A DNA stretch of 61,131 bases from Actinoplanes couchii. GTDB lineage: Bacteria; Actinomycetota; Actinomycetes; Mycobacteriales; Micromonosporaceae. The translations under genes and the position numbers were made by a program. The notes below the pieces were generated by a model. The model made no database searches and was not told the origin of the DNA. It was given only the letters and a program-made list of their open reading frames with translations. Positions 34,384-42,404 of this stretch are shown here, piece after piece (position 1 is the first letter of the stretch; every line of letters starts with the position of its first letter). The stretch lies in NCBI RefSeq assembly GCF_016862075.1, contig NZ_BOMG01000120.1, positions 1 to 61,131 on the forward strand, given 5' to 3'.

Positions 34384-35118
34384 ATGGCAGATCAACGGGT
34401 CGCCGTCGTCACCGGCGCGTCACGAGGCATCGGCCGCACCATCGCGACCACTCTCGCCAAGGCTGGGCAAGCCGTCGTCGTCGGTTATGCCGGTAACGAG
34501 ACCGCGGCGAAGGAGGTGGTCGACCAGATCACCGCGGCCGGGGGCCGAGCGGTCGCCGCGCAGGCGGATGTGGCCGACGAGCGCGATGTGGCGGCGTTGT
34601 TCGACGCCGCTGACGAGGCTTTCGGCGGGGTCGATGTCGTTGTCAACTCAGCGGGACGGCTGGCGCTCTCGCCGATCGCCGAGCTCGATCTCGACGCGCT
34701 CGACGACATGCACCGGACCAACATCCGCGGGTCCTTCGTCATCGCCCGCGAGGCCGCTCGCCGCGTCCGGTCCGGCGGCGCGATCGTCATGCTGTCGACC
34801 TCGGTGGTCGGTCTGCAGTTTCCCGGCTACGGCGCGTACGCCGCCAGCAAGGGAGCGGTCGAGGCCATGACACTGATTCTGGCCCGGGAACTCCGCGGCC
34901 GCGATGTCACGGTGAACGCGGTCGCGCCCGGCCCCACCGCTACGGAGCTCTTCTTCGACGGCAAGGACGAACAGACGATCGAGCGTCTGGCCAAGCAGCC
35001 GCCGCTGGAGCGGCTCGGCACCCCCGCCGACATCGCCGAAGTCGCTGCCTTCCTCGCAGGCACGGGCGGACGATGGGTCAACGGTCAGGTCGTGCGCGCG
35101 AACGGTGGCATCATCTGA
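34384..35118 (+). CDS. SDR oxidoreductase (FabG-like)
   Basis: A 244-residue classical short-chain dehydrogenase. Cofactor motif VTGASRGIGRTIATTL, VNSAGRLALSP (the N-x-A-G element), catalytic Ser in MLSTSVVGLQFPG, the YAASKGA catalytic Tyr-Lys pair, and APGPTATELFF. Ends with GGRWVNGQVVRANGGII, typical of FabG-like enzymes. I use the ATG at 34384, which has AAGGAAAG about 9 nt upstream; the in-frame GTG at 34375 would overlap that site. It overlaps the next SDR gene by 1 bp (TGATG). Substrate unknown. Confidence 0.93.
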   Translation: MADQRVAVVTGASRGIGRTIATTLAKAGQAVVVGYAGNETAAKEVVDQITAAGGRAVAAQADVADERDVAALFDAADEAFGGVDVVVNSAGRLALSPIAELDLDALDDMHRTNIRGSFVIAREAARRVRSGGAIVMLSTSVVGLQFPGYGAYAASKGAVEAMTLILARELRGRDVTVNAVAPGPTATELFFDGKDEQTIERLAKQPPLERLGTPADIAEVAAFLAGTGGRWVNGQVVRANGGII

Positions 35119-36023
35119 TGGCCGCCGACCGGAAAGTCATCCTGGTCACCGGTGCTTCGAGCGGATTCGGCCGACTGACCGCCCACACCCTGGCCCGAGC
35201 CGGTCACGTGGTCATCGCCGGGATGCGCGCCACCCGCGAACGCAACGCGCCCGCGGTGGAGGAGATCCGCAGACTGGCCACCACCGAAAGCCTGTTGCTC
35301 TCCTCCGTGGAGCTGGACGTGCAGTCACAGGCCTCGGCCGACGCTGCGGTCGCCGAGATCGTCGAGTGTCACAGCCGCCTCGACGTAGTGGTGCACAACG
35401 CCGGCCACATGGTGCTCGGCCCCGCCGAAGCCTTCACGCCCGAGCAGATCACCGCTGTGCACGACATCAACGTGGTAGGCACCCAGCGAGTCAACCGTGC
35501 CGCCCTGCCAGTCCTGCGCGGCCAAGGCTCAGGGTTGCTGGTCTGGGTCGGAAGCTCGTCCAGCCGCGGAGGCCATCCACCGTTTTTGGCACCTTACTTC
35601 GCGGCCAAGGCGGCGATGGACGCGCTGGCCGAGAGCTACGCCGCCGAGCTGATCCGCTTCGGCATCGGCACAACGATCATCGTGCCCGGTGCTTTCACCT
35701 CCGGCACCAACCACTTCCTGCACGCCGGTCACCCCGCCGACGAAGCCACCGCGGCTGCCTACGACAGCCTTTACGGTGAGATCCGCGCCACGATCGACAA
35801 GCGCCTGCCCGAACTCGTGCCGCCCGACGCCGACGTGCAGTCGGTGGCCGACGAGATCGCTCGCATCATCGACCTGCCGGACGACCGTCGCCCCTTCCGG
35901 ACTCACGTCGATCCGAGCCGCGACGGCAGCGAGGTCGTCTCCGCCGTGGCCGACCGCATCCGGGCCGAGTTCTACCACCGACTTGGCATCGAGGGCCTGC
36001 TGCCCTTGAACGCCTCGCTCTGA
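35118..36023 (+). CDS. SDR oxidoreductase, second in operon
   Basis: A 301-residue short-chain dehydrogenase of the longer type. TGASSGFGRLTAHTLARAGH binds the cofactor, HNAGHMVLGPAEAFTP is the N-x-A-G region, WVGSSSSRGG holds the catalytic Ser, and PYFAAKAAMDALAE the Tyr-x-x-x-Lys. IVPGAFTSGTNHF follows. The start ATG overlaps the stop of the first SDR gene, so translation is coupled. The C-terminal extension (VSAVADRIRAEFYHRLGIEG) is common in ketoacyl-reductase-like SDRs. Probably acts with its neighbour and the tautomerase on an unknown carbonyl compound. Confidence 0.9.
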   Translation: MAADRKVILVTGASSGFGRLTAHTLARAGHVVIAGMRATRERNAPAVEEIRRLATTESLLLSSVELDVQSQASADAAVAEIVECHSRLDVVVHNAGHMVLGPAEAFTPEQITAVHDINVVGTQRVNRAALPVLRGQGSGLLVWVGSSSSRGGHPPFLAPYFAAKAAMDALAESYAAELIRFGIGTTIIVPGAFTSGTNHFLHAGHPADEATAAAYDSLYGEIRATIDKRLPELVPPDADVQSVADEIARIIDLPDDRRPFRTHVDPSRDGSEVVSAVADRIRAEFYHRLGIEGLLPLNASL

Positions 36024-36051
36024 AAACCACCATCGAGCAAGGAGAAACACC

Positions 36052-36258
36052 ATGCCATTCGCCAACCTCAAGGTCCCGGCCGAGACCCTGACCCCGGAAT
36101 CGAAGAAGAAGCTCATCGACGCTGTGACCGACGCCTACGTCGATGTCTATGGCGAGCGCGCCCGCGCCACCACGCTGGTCCTGGTCGACGAGGTCGTCGA
36201 GGGCGGCTGGGGCCTCGGCGGCACCATCCTGACGGCCGACATGCTCGGCCGCAGCTGA
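36052..36258 (+). CDS. 4-oxalocrotonate tautomerase-family protein
   Basis: A 68-residue tautomerase. After Met removal the N-terminal Pro of PFANLKVPAETLTPESKKKL would be the catalytic base; KLIDAVTDAYVDVYGERA and TLVLVDEVVEGGWGLGG match the 4-OT/MSF superfamily, with a Trp in place of the usual residue near position 52. The ATG has CAAGGAG upstream. Third gene of the TetR-controlled operon, 28 bp after the second SDR gene. Confidence 0.9.
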   Translation: MPFANLKVPAETLTPESKKKLIDAVTDAYVDVYGERARATTLVLVDEVVEGGWGLGGTILTADMLGRS

Positions 36259-36439
36259 TCCGATACGGTGTGCGGCCGGAGCAAGCCGCCGGCCGCACAC
36301 CGTACTCGTCCTGGTCGCCAGTGTTGTCTGTCCACCCCCGGCGATGTGCACACGTTTCCCGGCGAGTGGATCCGCGACACCGCACGTAGGGGTACCGATT
36401 TCCGGCTGGTGGATGACGAGGCCGACTACGCGGAGGTGG

Positions 36440-36634
36440 CCAGGCTCCCCGACCATGTTCTCCATCCCGCAGCCCCTCGGCCCCGTCGCGATCGCCGCCG
36501 GCAACAGCGGCGCGAAGAACCACATGCTGGTCCTGCCGGACGCCGACCTCGACCTGGCCGCCGACGCCGCCGTCAACGCCGGTTTCGGATCGGCCGGCGA
36601 GCGGTGCATGGCCATCTCCGCGCTGACGGGATGA
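36440..36634 (+). pseudogene. Methylmalonate-semialdehyde dehydrogenase fragment
   Basis: The frame reads GAKNHMLVLPDADLDLAADA then AVNAGFGSAGERCMAISALT, a near-perfect match to the catalytic-Cys region of MmsA-type aldehyde dehydrogenases (G-E-R-C-M-A). A short piece, PLGPVAIAAGN, resembles the earlier nucleotide-binding part, so an internal deletion joined the two. No start, and a stop soon after. First of several gene scraps in 36.3-37.6 kb. Confidence 0.7.
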
Positions 36635-36659
36635 CCTCCAGTTCGATCGTACGAGCGGA

Positions 36660-36960
36660 AGGTGGTAAGGGCTATGCTCGGAGACCAGGCCCAGCAGGTT
36701 GCGGTGGGTCGCGATGCCCTGGGCGGTGGCCATGTCCCAGCCGGCGAAGTTGCTGCTGCCCACGTAGCTGATCTTGCCGTCGCGGATCAGCTGTTCCATC
36801 GCCTGCCAGGTCTCCTCCCACGGGGTGGCCCGGTCGACGTGGCGCATCCGGTACAGGTCGATGTGGTCGGTCCGTAGCCGGCGCAGGCTGGCCTCGGCGG
36901 CCCACCGGATGTGGTAGGCCGACAGGCGCCGGTCGTTGGGGCCGGTCTCATCGGCTGGAA
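36660..36960 (-). pseudogene. Aldo/keto reductase internal fragment
   Basis: The leftward frame encodes LSAYHIRWAAEASLRRLRTD, HIDLYRMRHVDRATPWEETW, QAMEQLIRDGKISYVGSSNF and HRNLLGLVSEHSPYHL, which is the central third of an aldo/keto reductase. The N-terminal barrel with the catalytic Tyr and the C-terminus are absent. Flanked by unrelated fragments. Confidence 0.75.
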
Positions 36961-36974
36961 GACCTTGCGCCCAG

Positions 36975-37226
36975 GGACTGATCGAGCCCAACGGCGGGGC
37001 GCTGGCCTCGGCCGAGGCGCCCGAGCATCCCGGCACCGGTTCGGCGATGCTCGGTTTTGTGCAGTGGCCGGCAGCCGGCACGATCGCCCCGATCGCCGGG
37101 CTCGGCGGCGAGGACACCGCCGTACCGATGGCGCTGTTGATGATCGCCGGGGCCGGACTGTCGATGGTGGGCCTGCCCGTCCTGGCCCGGCCCACCCGGA
37201 GGGAGACCCCGGTGCCCGTCTCCTGA
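36975..37226 (+). pseudogene. MFS transporter (Bcr/CflA type) C-terminal fragment
   Basis: Frame ends at TGA 37224-37226 and reads GGALASAEAPEHPGTGSAML then GFVQWPAAGTIAPIAGLGGE and VPMALLMIAGAGLSMVGLPV, matching the last two membrane helices of a Bcr/CflA-like drug-efflux protein. The first ten helices are missing, and the aldo/keto reductase fragment begins immediately upstream on the other strand. Confidence 0.65.
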
Positions 37227-37231
37227 CGTGG

Positions 37232-37594
37232 TCAGCGAGCCGGGAAACGCAGGATCCGGTCGTCGCCGTCGCGGAGGTCACCGCGCCCGGCGATGTTGGA
37301 CGTGGTCAGCCACAACGCGCCGTCCGGGGCGATCTGCACGGTGCGCAGGCGGCCGTATTCCTCGTTGAGGCGAGCGGCGGGTTCGCCGGTCGTGTCGCCG
37401 TTCAGCGGGAGTGTCCACAGGCGCTCGCCGCGCAGTGCGGCGACGTAGGTGGTGTCACCGGCGATGGCCATTCCTGATGGGGAGGCTTCGCGGACCGGCC
37501 AGGTGACCAGGGGGTCGGTGTAGCGGCCGCCGTCGGTGTCGCCCTCGCCTTCTACCTCGGGCCAGCCGTAGTTGGCGCCGGGACGGATCAGGTT
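37232..37594 (-). pseudogene. PQQ-type sugar dehydrogenase C-terminal fragment
   Basis: Leftward frame starts abruptly at NLIRPGANYGWPEVEGEG, then YTDPLVTWPVREASPSGMAI, YVAALRGERLWTLPLNGD and APDGALWLTTSNIAG, ending DGDDRILRFPAR-stop. This is the last ~120 residues of a glucose/sorbosone dehydrogenase beta-propeller. Codons before NLIRPG are unrelated, so about two thirds of the gene are lost. Confidence 0.75.
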
Positions 37595-37614
37595 CGCGTG
37601 GGGTCGGGGCCGGC

Positions 37615-37649
37615 CCCGCGACCGCCGGGCCGAATGCGGCGGTCGCGGG
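37615..37649 (-). terminator. 12-bp hairpin after lipoprotein gene
   Basis: CCCGCGACCGCC pairs perfectly with GGCGGTCGCGGG across an 11-nt loop, 12 bp past the stop of the leftward lipoprotein gene. No T-tract. Confidence 0.6.
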
Positions 37650-37661
37650 CTACCAACGGGT

Positions 37662-38183
37662 TCAGCTGGGCGAGGGTGCGGCCGAGACCGTGATCGGCGG
37701 GGATTGCGGTAGGTCGAGGACTGCCCGGTCGGCCAGCGGCTGGGACAGGTGGAGCGTGGCGGTCCGGGTCATGCCGAGCCCCGTGCAGATCTCGTCGTAA
37801 GCATGCCGCTGTTCCAGGATGATGACGACCACGGCTTCGGCTGATTCCACGGCCTCGGCGGCGTAGTCGGCACCGCACGGCGATGCCGCCGGGTCGGGGA
37901 CGCCGGTGAAGGTGACGACCATGGTGGTGCCCGCCGGGTCGACGGTGGCGGATTCGATGGCCGTACCGCGGAGGTCCTGGGACGGGCTCGCCGTCGCGGG
38001 GTAGCCGGCCAGGATGGATTCGGCCAGTTTGCGCTGCTCGGCCCAGCTCTCACCGGCGGGCAGCTGGTATCCGTCCGTGCGGGGGCCGGGATCGGAGGCG
38101 TCGCAACCTGCCGACAGTGCCACGATCACCGTCAGCGCGGCGCACCACAGCGTCCTTGACAACTCTTTTGCCTCTCGTGTCAT
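37662..38183 (-). CDS. Putative lipoprotein
   Basis: About 173 residues from the ATG at 38183. Signal: MTREAKELSRTLWCAALTVI then VALSAGCDAS, with the lipobox L-S-A-G-C. The mature part is a small alpha/beta domain (SWAEQRKLAESILAGYPATA ... IESATVDPAGTTMVVTFTGV) with two further cysteines (SPCGADY, EICTGLG) that may form a disulphide. No family recognised. The upstream eight codons in frame are ignored because they add nothing signal-like. It is followed by a hairpin terminator. Confidence 0.7.
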   Translation of the reverse strand: MTREAKELSRTLWCAALTVIVALSAGCDASDPGPRTDGYQLPAGESWAEQRKLAESILAGYPATASPSQDLRGTAIESATVDPAGTTMVVTFTGVPDPAASPCGADYAAEAVESAEAVVVIILEQRHAYDEICTGLGMTRTATLHLSQPLADRAVLDLPQSPPITVSAAPSPS

Positions 38184-38222
38184 CCCGGGGTGCCCGCAAG
38201 AGGGCACCCCGGACTTTCGAAA

Positions 38223-38399
38223 CTACGTGATGGGGCGGATCTTCCAGTGCTTGTCGGCCGTCCAGAAGTCCTGGTAGATGATCAGGTTTCCGGATCCGAT
38301 GCCCTTGGTGCCCCCACCGCTCTGCACACCGACGGCTCGCACCGTCGGGCCGCCGTTGGTCACGAAGATCGCGCCGCCACTGTCGCCCTCTTCGACACA
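38223..38399 (-). pseudogene. Trypsin-like serine protease C-terminal fragment
   Basis: Leftward frame CVEEGDSGGAIFVTNGG ... AVGVQSGGGTKGIGSGN ... HWKIRPIT-stop contains the S1-family catalytic serine motif G-D-S-G-G and the closing strands. Everything before the Cys, including His and Asp of the triad, is missing; the break coincides with the left edge of direct repeat copy 2. Confidence 0.75.
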
Positions 38400-38650
38400 G
38401 GTGGCCCTTTCCTCCCGAAGACGACAGTCGATCTTAGAAGAACGCTCCCCTCGTTACGGGCCGCGGCACCGGCTCTGCCGGATTGCCGACCGGGATCTCA
38501 TGTGCTTCCAAGAGGTCCGCCAAGGCCTAGGATCGGCGTCGATGAACGAGGTCATGGCCGCCGCGGAGATCGCCGAATACCTCGGCGTGACTCGCCAGCG
38601 CGTGGCAGTGCTGGTCGAACGCGCGGACTTTCCCGCTCCGATCGCCCACT
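38392..38650. repeat. Direct repeat copy 2 (259 bp)
   Basis: Partner of 30927-31183, about 7.5 kb away in the same orientation. It enters the trypsin fragment on the left at the shared octamer-like TGTGTCGA and, on the right, continues as an intact AlpA-like gene. Confidence 0.9.
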
Positions 38651-38739
38651 TGTCCGTCGGCCGGATCTGGCGCATCACCGACGTACGAGAGTGGGCGGCC
38701 CGCCGACCGAACCGCGTCCCAGAGGACCAACAGCAGTAG
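38542..38739 (+). CDS. AlpA/excisionase-like HTH protein
   Basis: A 65-residue DNA-binding protein: MAAAEIAEYLGVTRQRVAVL is the helix-turn-helix, followed by the VGRIWRITDVREWAARRPNR wing and helix, the standard AlpA/MerR-like excisionase layout. Such proteins control excision of mobile elements or act as small regulators. It is the intact version of the truncated gene at 31075. The start ATG lacks a strong ribosome site, suggesting leaderless or weak expression. Confidence 0.8.
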   Translation: MNEVMAAAEIAEYLGVTRQRVAVLVERADFPAPIAHLSVGRIWRITDVREWAARRPNRVPEDQQQ

Positions 38740-38786
38740 CGTTGTCGCGGGCTCAACCCGCTAGACGCCGGCTGCGACTCTGCCGC

Positions 38787-39284
38787 TCAGGACCCGGGTG
38801 CCGACCGAGGGCTTGGCGGTGCGCTCGCTTCGGCCAAGTGCTTGATGTGCGCCGCACGCTGGGTCAACAGCTTTTTGAGGTACGGGGCCAGCAGCACCCT
38901 GGTGACCAGGGCGCCCAGTGGCCCCAGTGGTGCGCTGACGGTCATCCGGTCGGTCATCCGGGTGTGGCCGTCGCCGAGATCCTCGAAACGGTGTTCGTGG
39001 TGCAGGGCGCGGAACGGGCCGCGGGTCTGCTCGTCGACAAAGCGGTGCGGCGGCTCGTAGGCGGTGATCCTGCTGGTCATGCGCCAGCGCACACCGAAGT
39101 GGCGGGCGTCGAAGGTCACGTCGTCGCCGAGGGCCAACTGACGGTGCCCGGTGCTCGTGGTCGCGGTCTCGCCACTGCCGGACAGGGATTCGGCGTGCAC
39201 GTCGACGTCGAGTTCGAGGTGGAACACCCGGTCCGGAGCAGCGGCGATCACGGAGACGACTTCGATCACCGCTGGCACGTCCAC
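38787..39284 (-). CDS. SRPBCC-family (polyketide cyclase-like) protein
   Basis: About 165 residues from a GTG at 39284 (a GTG two codons on is equally possible). Motifs: VIEVVSVIAAAPDRVFHLEL, FDARHFGVRWRMTSRITAYE, PPHRFVDEQTRGPFRALHHE and RFEDLGDGHTRMTDRMTVSA. These outline the SRPBCC/START helix-grip fold with a hydrophobic ligand pocket. The C-terminal helix PLGALVTRVLLAPYLKKLL is typical. Probably binds or modifies a small hydrophobic molecule. Divergent from the propeller-like gene at 39331 across about 45 bp. Confidence 0.82.
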   Translation of the reverse strand: MDVPAVIEVVSVIAAAPDRVFHLELDVDVHAESLSGSGETATTSTGHRQLALGDDVTFDARHFGVRWRMTSRITAYEPPHRFVDEQTRGPFRALHHEHRFEDLGDGHTRMTDRMTVSAPLGPLGALVTRVLLAPYLKKLLTQRAAHIKHLAEASAPPSPRSAPGS

Positions 39285-39330
39285 GACGTTACCGCCGGAT
39301 CGGCCGGTTCCGGGACGGAGTGCATAATCG

Positions 39331-40593
39331 GTGCCCGTGACACCCCTCGCCTGTGGACACGATGCCCCGGCCGGTCCGCGCCGGATGTGTCGGCACCTGA
39401 TCGACAACCCCGGCCTGGCCCCGGTCCGGGTGCTGACCGGGCATCGCATGGACTACGACCTGAGCTGCGAGGTGTGCGCCTCCGGTACCCCGGTGACGCT
39501 CACGACGGTCTGCCAGCCCTGCTTCGACCTGCGCGACGACGGCTATTTCCTGGCGTGGCGCGGCGAGCCGGGCATCGTCGACCGGCCCGAACCCGTCGGC
39601 GCCGTCACCGACAGCCCGCTGCCCGCCGGGCTGGGCCCGATCCTGGACTTCGCCGCTCTGCCCTCGGTAGGTGGAGAATCCCGGTGGCTGCTGCTCACCG
39701 AGTCGGGCTGGCTGGTCCGGTTCGACGCCACCGCCGCAAGGCCGGACGAGTGCGCGGTCGTCCGGGAGCACGGCGTCGCCGTCGAGGAGGAGAAAGCGCG
39801 ACTGAGACTGCATGTCTCGGCGGACGGCCGGTTCGCCGCCGTGGCCAACGACTTCGGCCGCTATGGCGCGGTGCTCGACCTGGACACCGGCGAGACCACG
39901 CTGTCCCTGGACGGCGGCGACTACCACCCGGAGCAGGTGCCGTTCTCGGTCGCCTTCGCCGTCCATGCGGGCCGGACCGTGGTCGTTCACCGCACCGCGT
40001 GGAACCGTCTCGACGTCAGCGACGCGCAGACGGGTGCCCTGCTCACCGCGCGGACGACGGACGACTCCCTGGGCTACTTCCACGGCGCGTTGTACGTCTC
40101 CCCGAACGGCCGGTGGATCGCCGACGACGGCTGGGTCTGGCATCCGGTCGGCAGCCCGTCGGTCTGGGATCTGCGGGCGTGGCTCGGCGGCAACGTCGGG
40201 GAATCCGAGGACGGCCCGTCCCTGAGGTCCCTGACCAGCCGCGACTACTACTGGAACGCACCGATGTGCTGGATCGGTGACGACCTGCTGGCCGTCAGCG
40301 GCATCGGCCCCGACGACGTGAGCATGCTCGCCGGTGTCCAGATTTTCGACGCCGCCTCCGGCACCGGGCAGCACACGTTCGCCGGCCCGCGCAGCGCCCT
40401 GTTCGCCTCTGGTGGGCGCCTGTTCGCGGTGGCCCCGGACGGCCTGGAGATCTGGGATCCCACGACCGGAGACCGCACCGGCCGGATCCCCGGCTTCAGC
40501 CCGTCGCGCCGGCACCCCGGCACCGCCGAACTGGCCGAGATCCGCGACGGCGTCCTCCGCCGCTGGCCGAGCCTTCTTCGACAGAGGTCCTGA
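39331..40593 (+). CDS. Zinc-binding/beta-propeller-like hypothetical protein
   Basis: A 420-residue cytoplasmic protein. Residues 1-75 hold CGH...CRH and later CEVC...CQPC, suggesting one or two zinc sites. From about 95 the sequence has repeating beta units of WD/propeller type (LRLHVSADGRFAAVANDFGR, GYFHGALYVSPNGRWIADDG, FASGGRLFAVAPDGLEIWDP). No catalytic motif. Similar 'CxxH plus propeller' proteins of unknown role occur in many actinomycetes. A second GTG at 39337 could be the true start. Adjacent P450 gene is convergent. Confidence 0.6.
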   Translation: MPVTPLACGHDAPAGPRRMCRHLIDNPGLAPVRVLTGHRMDYDLSCEVCASGTPVTLTTVCQPCFDLRDDGYFLAWRGEPGIVDRPEPVGAVTDSPLPAGLGPILDFAALPSVGGESRWLLLTESGWLVRFDATAARPDECAVVREHGVAVEEEKARLRLHVSADGRFAAVANDFGRYGAVLDLDTGETTLSLDGGDYHPEQVPFSVAFAVHAGRTVVVHRTAWNRLDVSDAQTGALLTARTTDDSLGYFHGALYVSPNGRWIADDGWVWHPVGSPSVWDLRAWLGGNVGESEDGPSLRSLTSRDYYWNAPMCWIGDDLLAVSGIGPDDVSMLAGVQIFDAASGTGQHTFAGPRSALFASGGRLFAVAPDGLEIWDPTTGDRTGRIPGFSPSRRHPGTAELAEIRDGVLRRWPSLLRQRS

Positions 40594-40595
40594 AC

Positions 40596-41924
40596 TCAGC
40601 GCACCCCGCCGGCCGCCGCGACCGATACCGCGAAACGGCGGCCCGGGTTGGGGCCGGGGGTGGCGGTGATGCTCAACGGCCGGCCCGGGTGGGTGGGCGT
40701 GACGGTCAGTCGCCGTACCAGAAGGGCCGCCGTGGCGACCGCGAGCACCTCGGTCATCCCCGCGCCGAGGCAGGTGTGGCCGCCGACCGAGAACGGGGCG
40801 TAGACCGAGGCCCGGCGGGCCGCCGTGAAATCGCGGTCGATGTCGAAGCGCTGCGGGTCGGGGAAGTGCTCGGCCAAGTGGTGCGGCACACAGGTCGCCA
40901 CCAGCACCCGTGACCCCTCGGCGATGTGAAACCCTTCGAAGTCAAAGGCCTTGGTCACCGTACGGGCGGAGCCAGGCGCCGGCGGGTAGACGCGCAGTGT
41001 CTCCATCACCAGCCCCCGCAGCGCCGGAAGCTCCCGCAGCCGTTCCCACGTGATCGGTTCGGCGCCCGCTTCGGCGGTGACCCGTGCGAGCACGGCGGGA
41101 TTGTCCAGCAGCGCCCGCATCATGAAGCTGTACAGGTAGGCGACGGTGTTGACCCCGGCGAAGTAGCCCTGCAGAGCCATTCCCGCCCGTACGTCAAGCG
41201 GGTATGGTTCGCCGTTCTCGTCCACCGCGTCGAGCGCCTGATCGAGCAGGTCCCGCGGCCCACCGGTCGGATGGGCGGCCCGTTCGGTGAGGGCGTCGCG
41301 GGCGAAGGCGTGGATCTCGGCGCGCGCCCGCCGGTATTGAGGTAGCCGCAGCGTGGCCGCGGGCCATTTCCCGGCGATGGTGACGTCCAGGACCAGTTCG
41401 AACGCCGATCGCAGAGTCTCGAACCGGTCCGCCGAGCTGGCGCCGGTGAACGCGACCGACAGTTGCGCGGCGGCCAGCCGCTGGCAGGCGTCGACCACCG
41501 GTAGTGCCCGCTGTCCCTGCCAGCCGTCGAAGGCCTGCTCGGTCTCGCGGACGACGTCGTCCCAGCGGGCGGCCAGCAGTTCCCGCGACAGTCCGGTGGC
41601 GAGGACCTTGCGCAGGTGGCGGTGCGGGCGGCCGCGCAGCACGTGCACGCGCATCCCGAATTCCCGGTTGAGCCCGCCGAAGCTGACTTCGCTGGAGAAG
41701 ACGTCTTCGCCGTGTTCGAGCAGGAACCGGTTGGCGCGCTCGCCGGCCATGATGACGAACGCCTGGTTGAGTGCTTTTACTCGAAAGACCGGACCCAGCT
41801 GCTGGTACGTGTCGGCGAAGAACTGTTCGACGTCGCCCATCATGCGCAGGGCGTTGCCGAGCAGGGGCAGTCCGGGCGCTTTCGGTGGCAATGTCACCGG
41901 TGCATTGTGAACTACGGCAGCCAC
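40596..41924 (-). CDS. Cytochrome P450
   Basis: A 442-residue soluble monooxygenase with complete hallmarks: I-helix oxygen-activation motif AGVNT (256-260), ExxR E308-R311 in METLRVYPP, and heme loop FSVGGHTCLG with the axial Cys at about 385. The N-terminal proline-rich entry (PPKAPGLPLLGNALRMMGD) resembles CYP51/CYP120-like and eukaryote-type P450s rather than classical CYP105. No ferredoxin gene adjacent. Its start overlaps the stop of the upstream gene at 41912 by 13 bp, so the two form one unit. Substrate not predictable. Confidence 0.95.
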   Translation of the reverse strand: MAAVVHNAPVTLPPKAPGLPLLGNALRMMGDVEQFFADTYQQLGPVFRVKALNQAFVIMAGERANRFLLEHGEDVFSSEVSFGGLNREFGMRVHVLRGRPHRHLRKVLATGLSRELLAARWDDVVRETEQAFDGWQGQRALPVVDACQRLAAAQLSVAFTGASSADRFETLRSAFELVLDVTIAGKWPAATLRLPQYRRARAEIHAFARDALTERAAHPTGGPRDLLDQALDAVDENGEPYPLDVRAGMALQGYFAGVNTVAYLYSFMMRALLDNPAVLARVTAEAGAEPITWERLRELPALRGLVMETLRVYPPAPGSARTVTKAFDFEGFHIAEGSRVLVATCVPHHLAEHFPDPQRFDIDRDFTAARRASVYAPFSVGGHTCLGAGMTEVLAVATAALLVRRLTVTPTHPGRPLSITATPGPNPGRRFAVSVAAAGGVR

Positions 41925-42352
41925 TGAAGATCGGTGGCGGTCAGTTCCGGCAGCCGGTCACGGGCGCCGGGGCGTGGGTCCGGTCCCCGGCCGATGACGT
42001 CCAGACCGGCCGGGGTGACCAGGGAGCGGTCGAAGGTGAGCACGATCAGGTCCCGGTCGTCGCTGAGGTGTTCCACTCGCCACCGGCTGGTCAGCACGCT
42101 CAGGACGCCGCGGCCCCGCCACGTGAACCACCCGCTGTCCGGGTCGAACCGGTCGACTCCCGAGATGCGCCGCTGTTTGCCGGCCGGGGTGCGGTAGCCG
42201 ACGTCGTCACTGAAACGTAGATCGGGGCCGGGCAGTAGCCCGTACGAGAAGGTGGGGTTGATCCTCCGCCCGGACAACCACATCGGGAACGTGCTCGCCA
42301 GCACCCGCCACTGACCCGGCAACGTGTCCCGCAGCGTCTGCGCATCGATCAT
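41912..42352 (-). CDS. Hypothetical protein upstream of P450
   Basis: A 146-residue protein (start MIDAQTLRDTLPGQWRVLAS). A beta-rich sequence with WLSGRRINPTFSYGLLPG, DDVGYRTPAGKQRRISGVDR and GWFTWRGRGVLSVLTSRW suggests a small lipocalin-like barrel that could bind a hydrophobic molecule; this is a guess from the pattern. Translationally coupled to the P450 gene (13-bp overlap), so probably involved in the same reaction or its substrate supply. Confidence 0.65.
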   Translation of the reverse strand: MIDAQTLRDTLPGQWRVLASTFPMWLSGRRINPTFSYGLLPGPDLRFSDDVGYRTPAGKQRRISGVDRFDPDSGWFTWRGRGVLSVLTSRWRVEHLSDDRDLIVLTFDRSLVTPAGLDVIGRGPDPRPGARDRLPELTATDLQWLP

Positions 42353-42404
42353 GCGCCGATGATGTCACTCGTCGATCATGTCGGCGAGAATGAGGCTCTG
42401 GCGC

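Noticed and set aside
38190..40280. 696-codon plus frame across 38.2-40.3 kb
   Set aside because: It runs through a trypsin fragment, the HTH gene and an SRPBCC gene in wrong frames; no family-like sequence.
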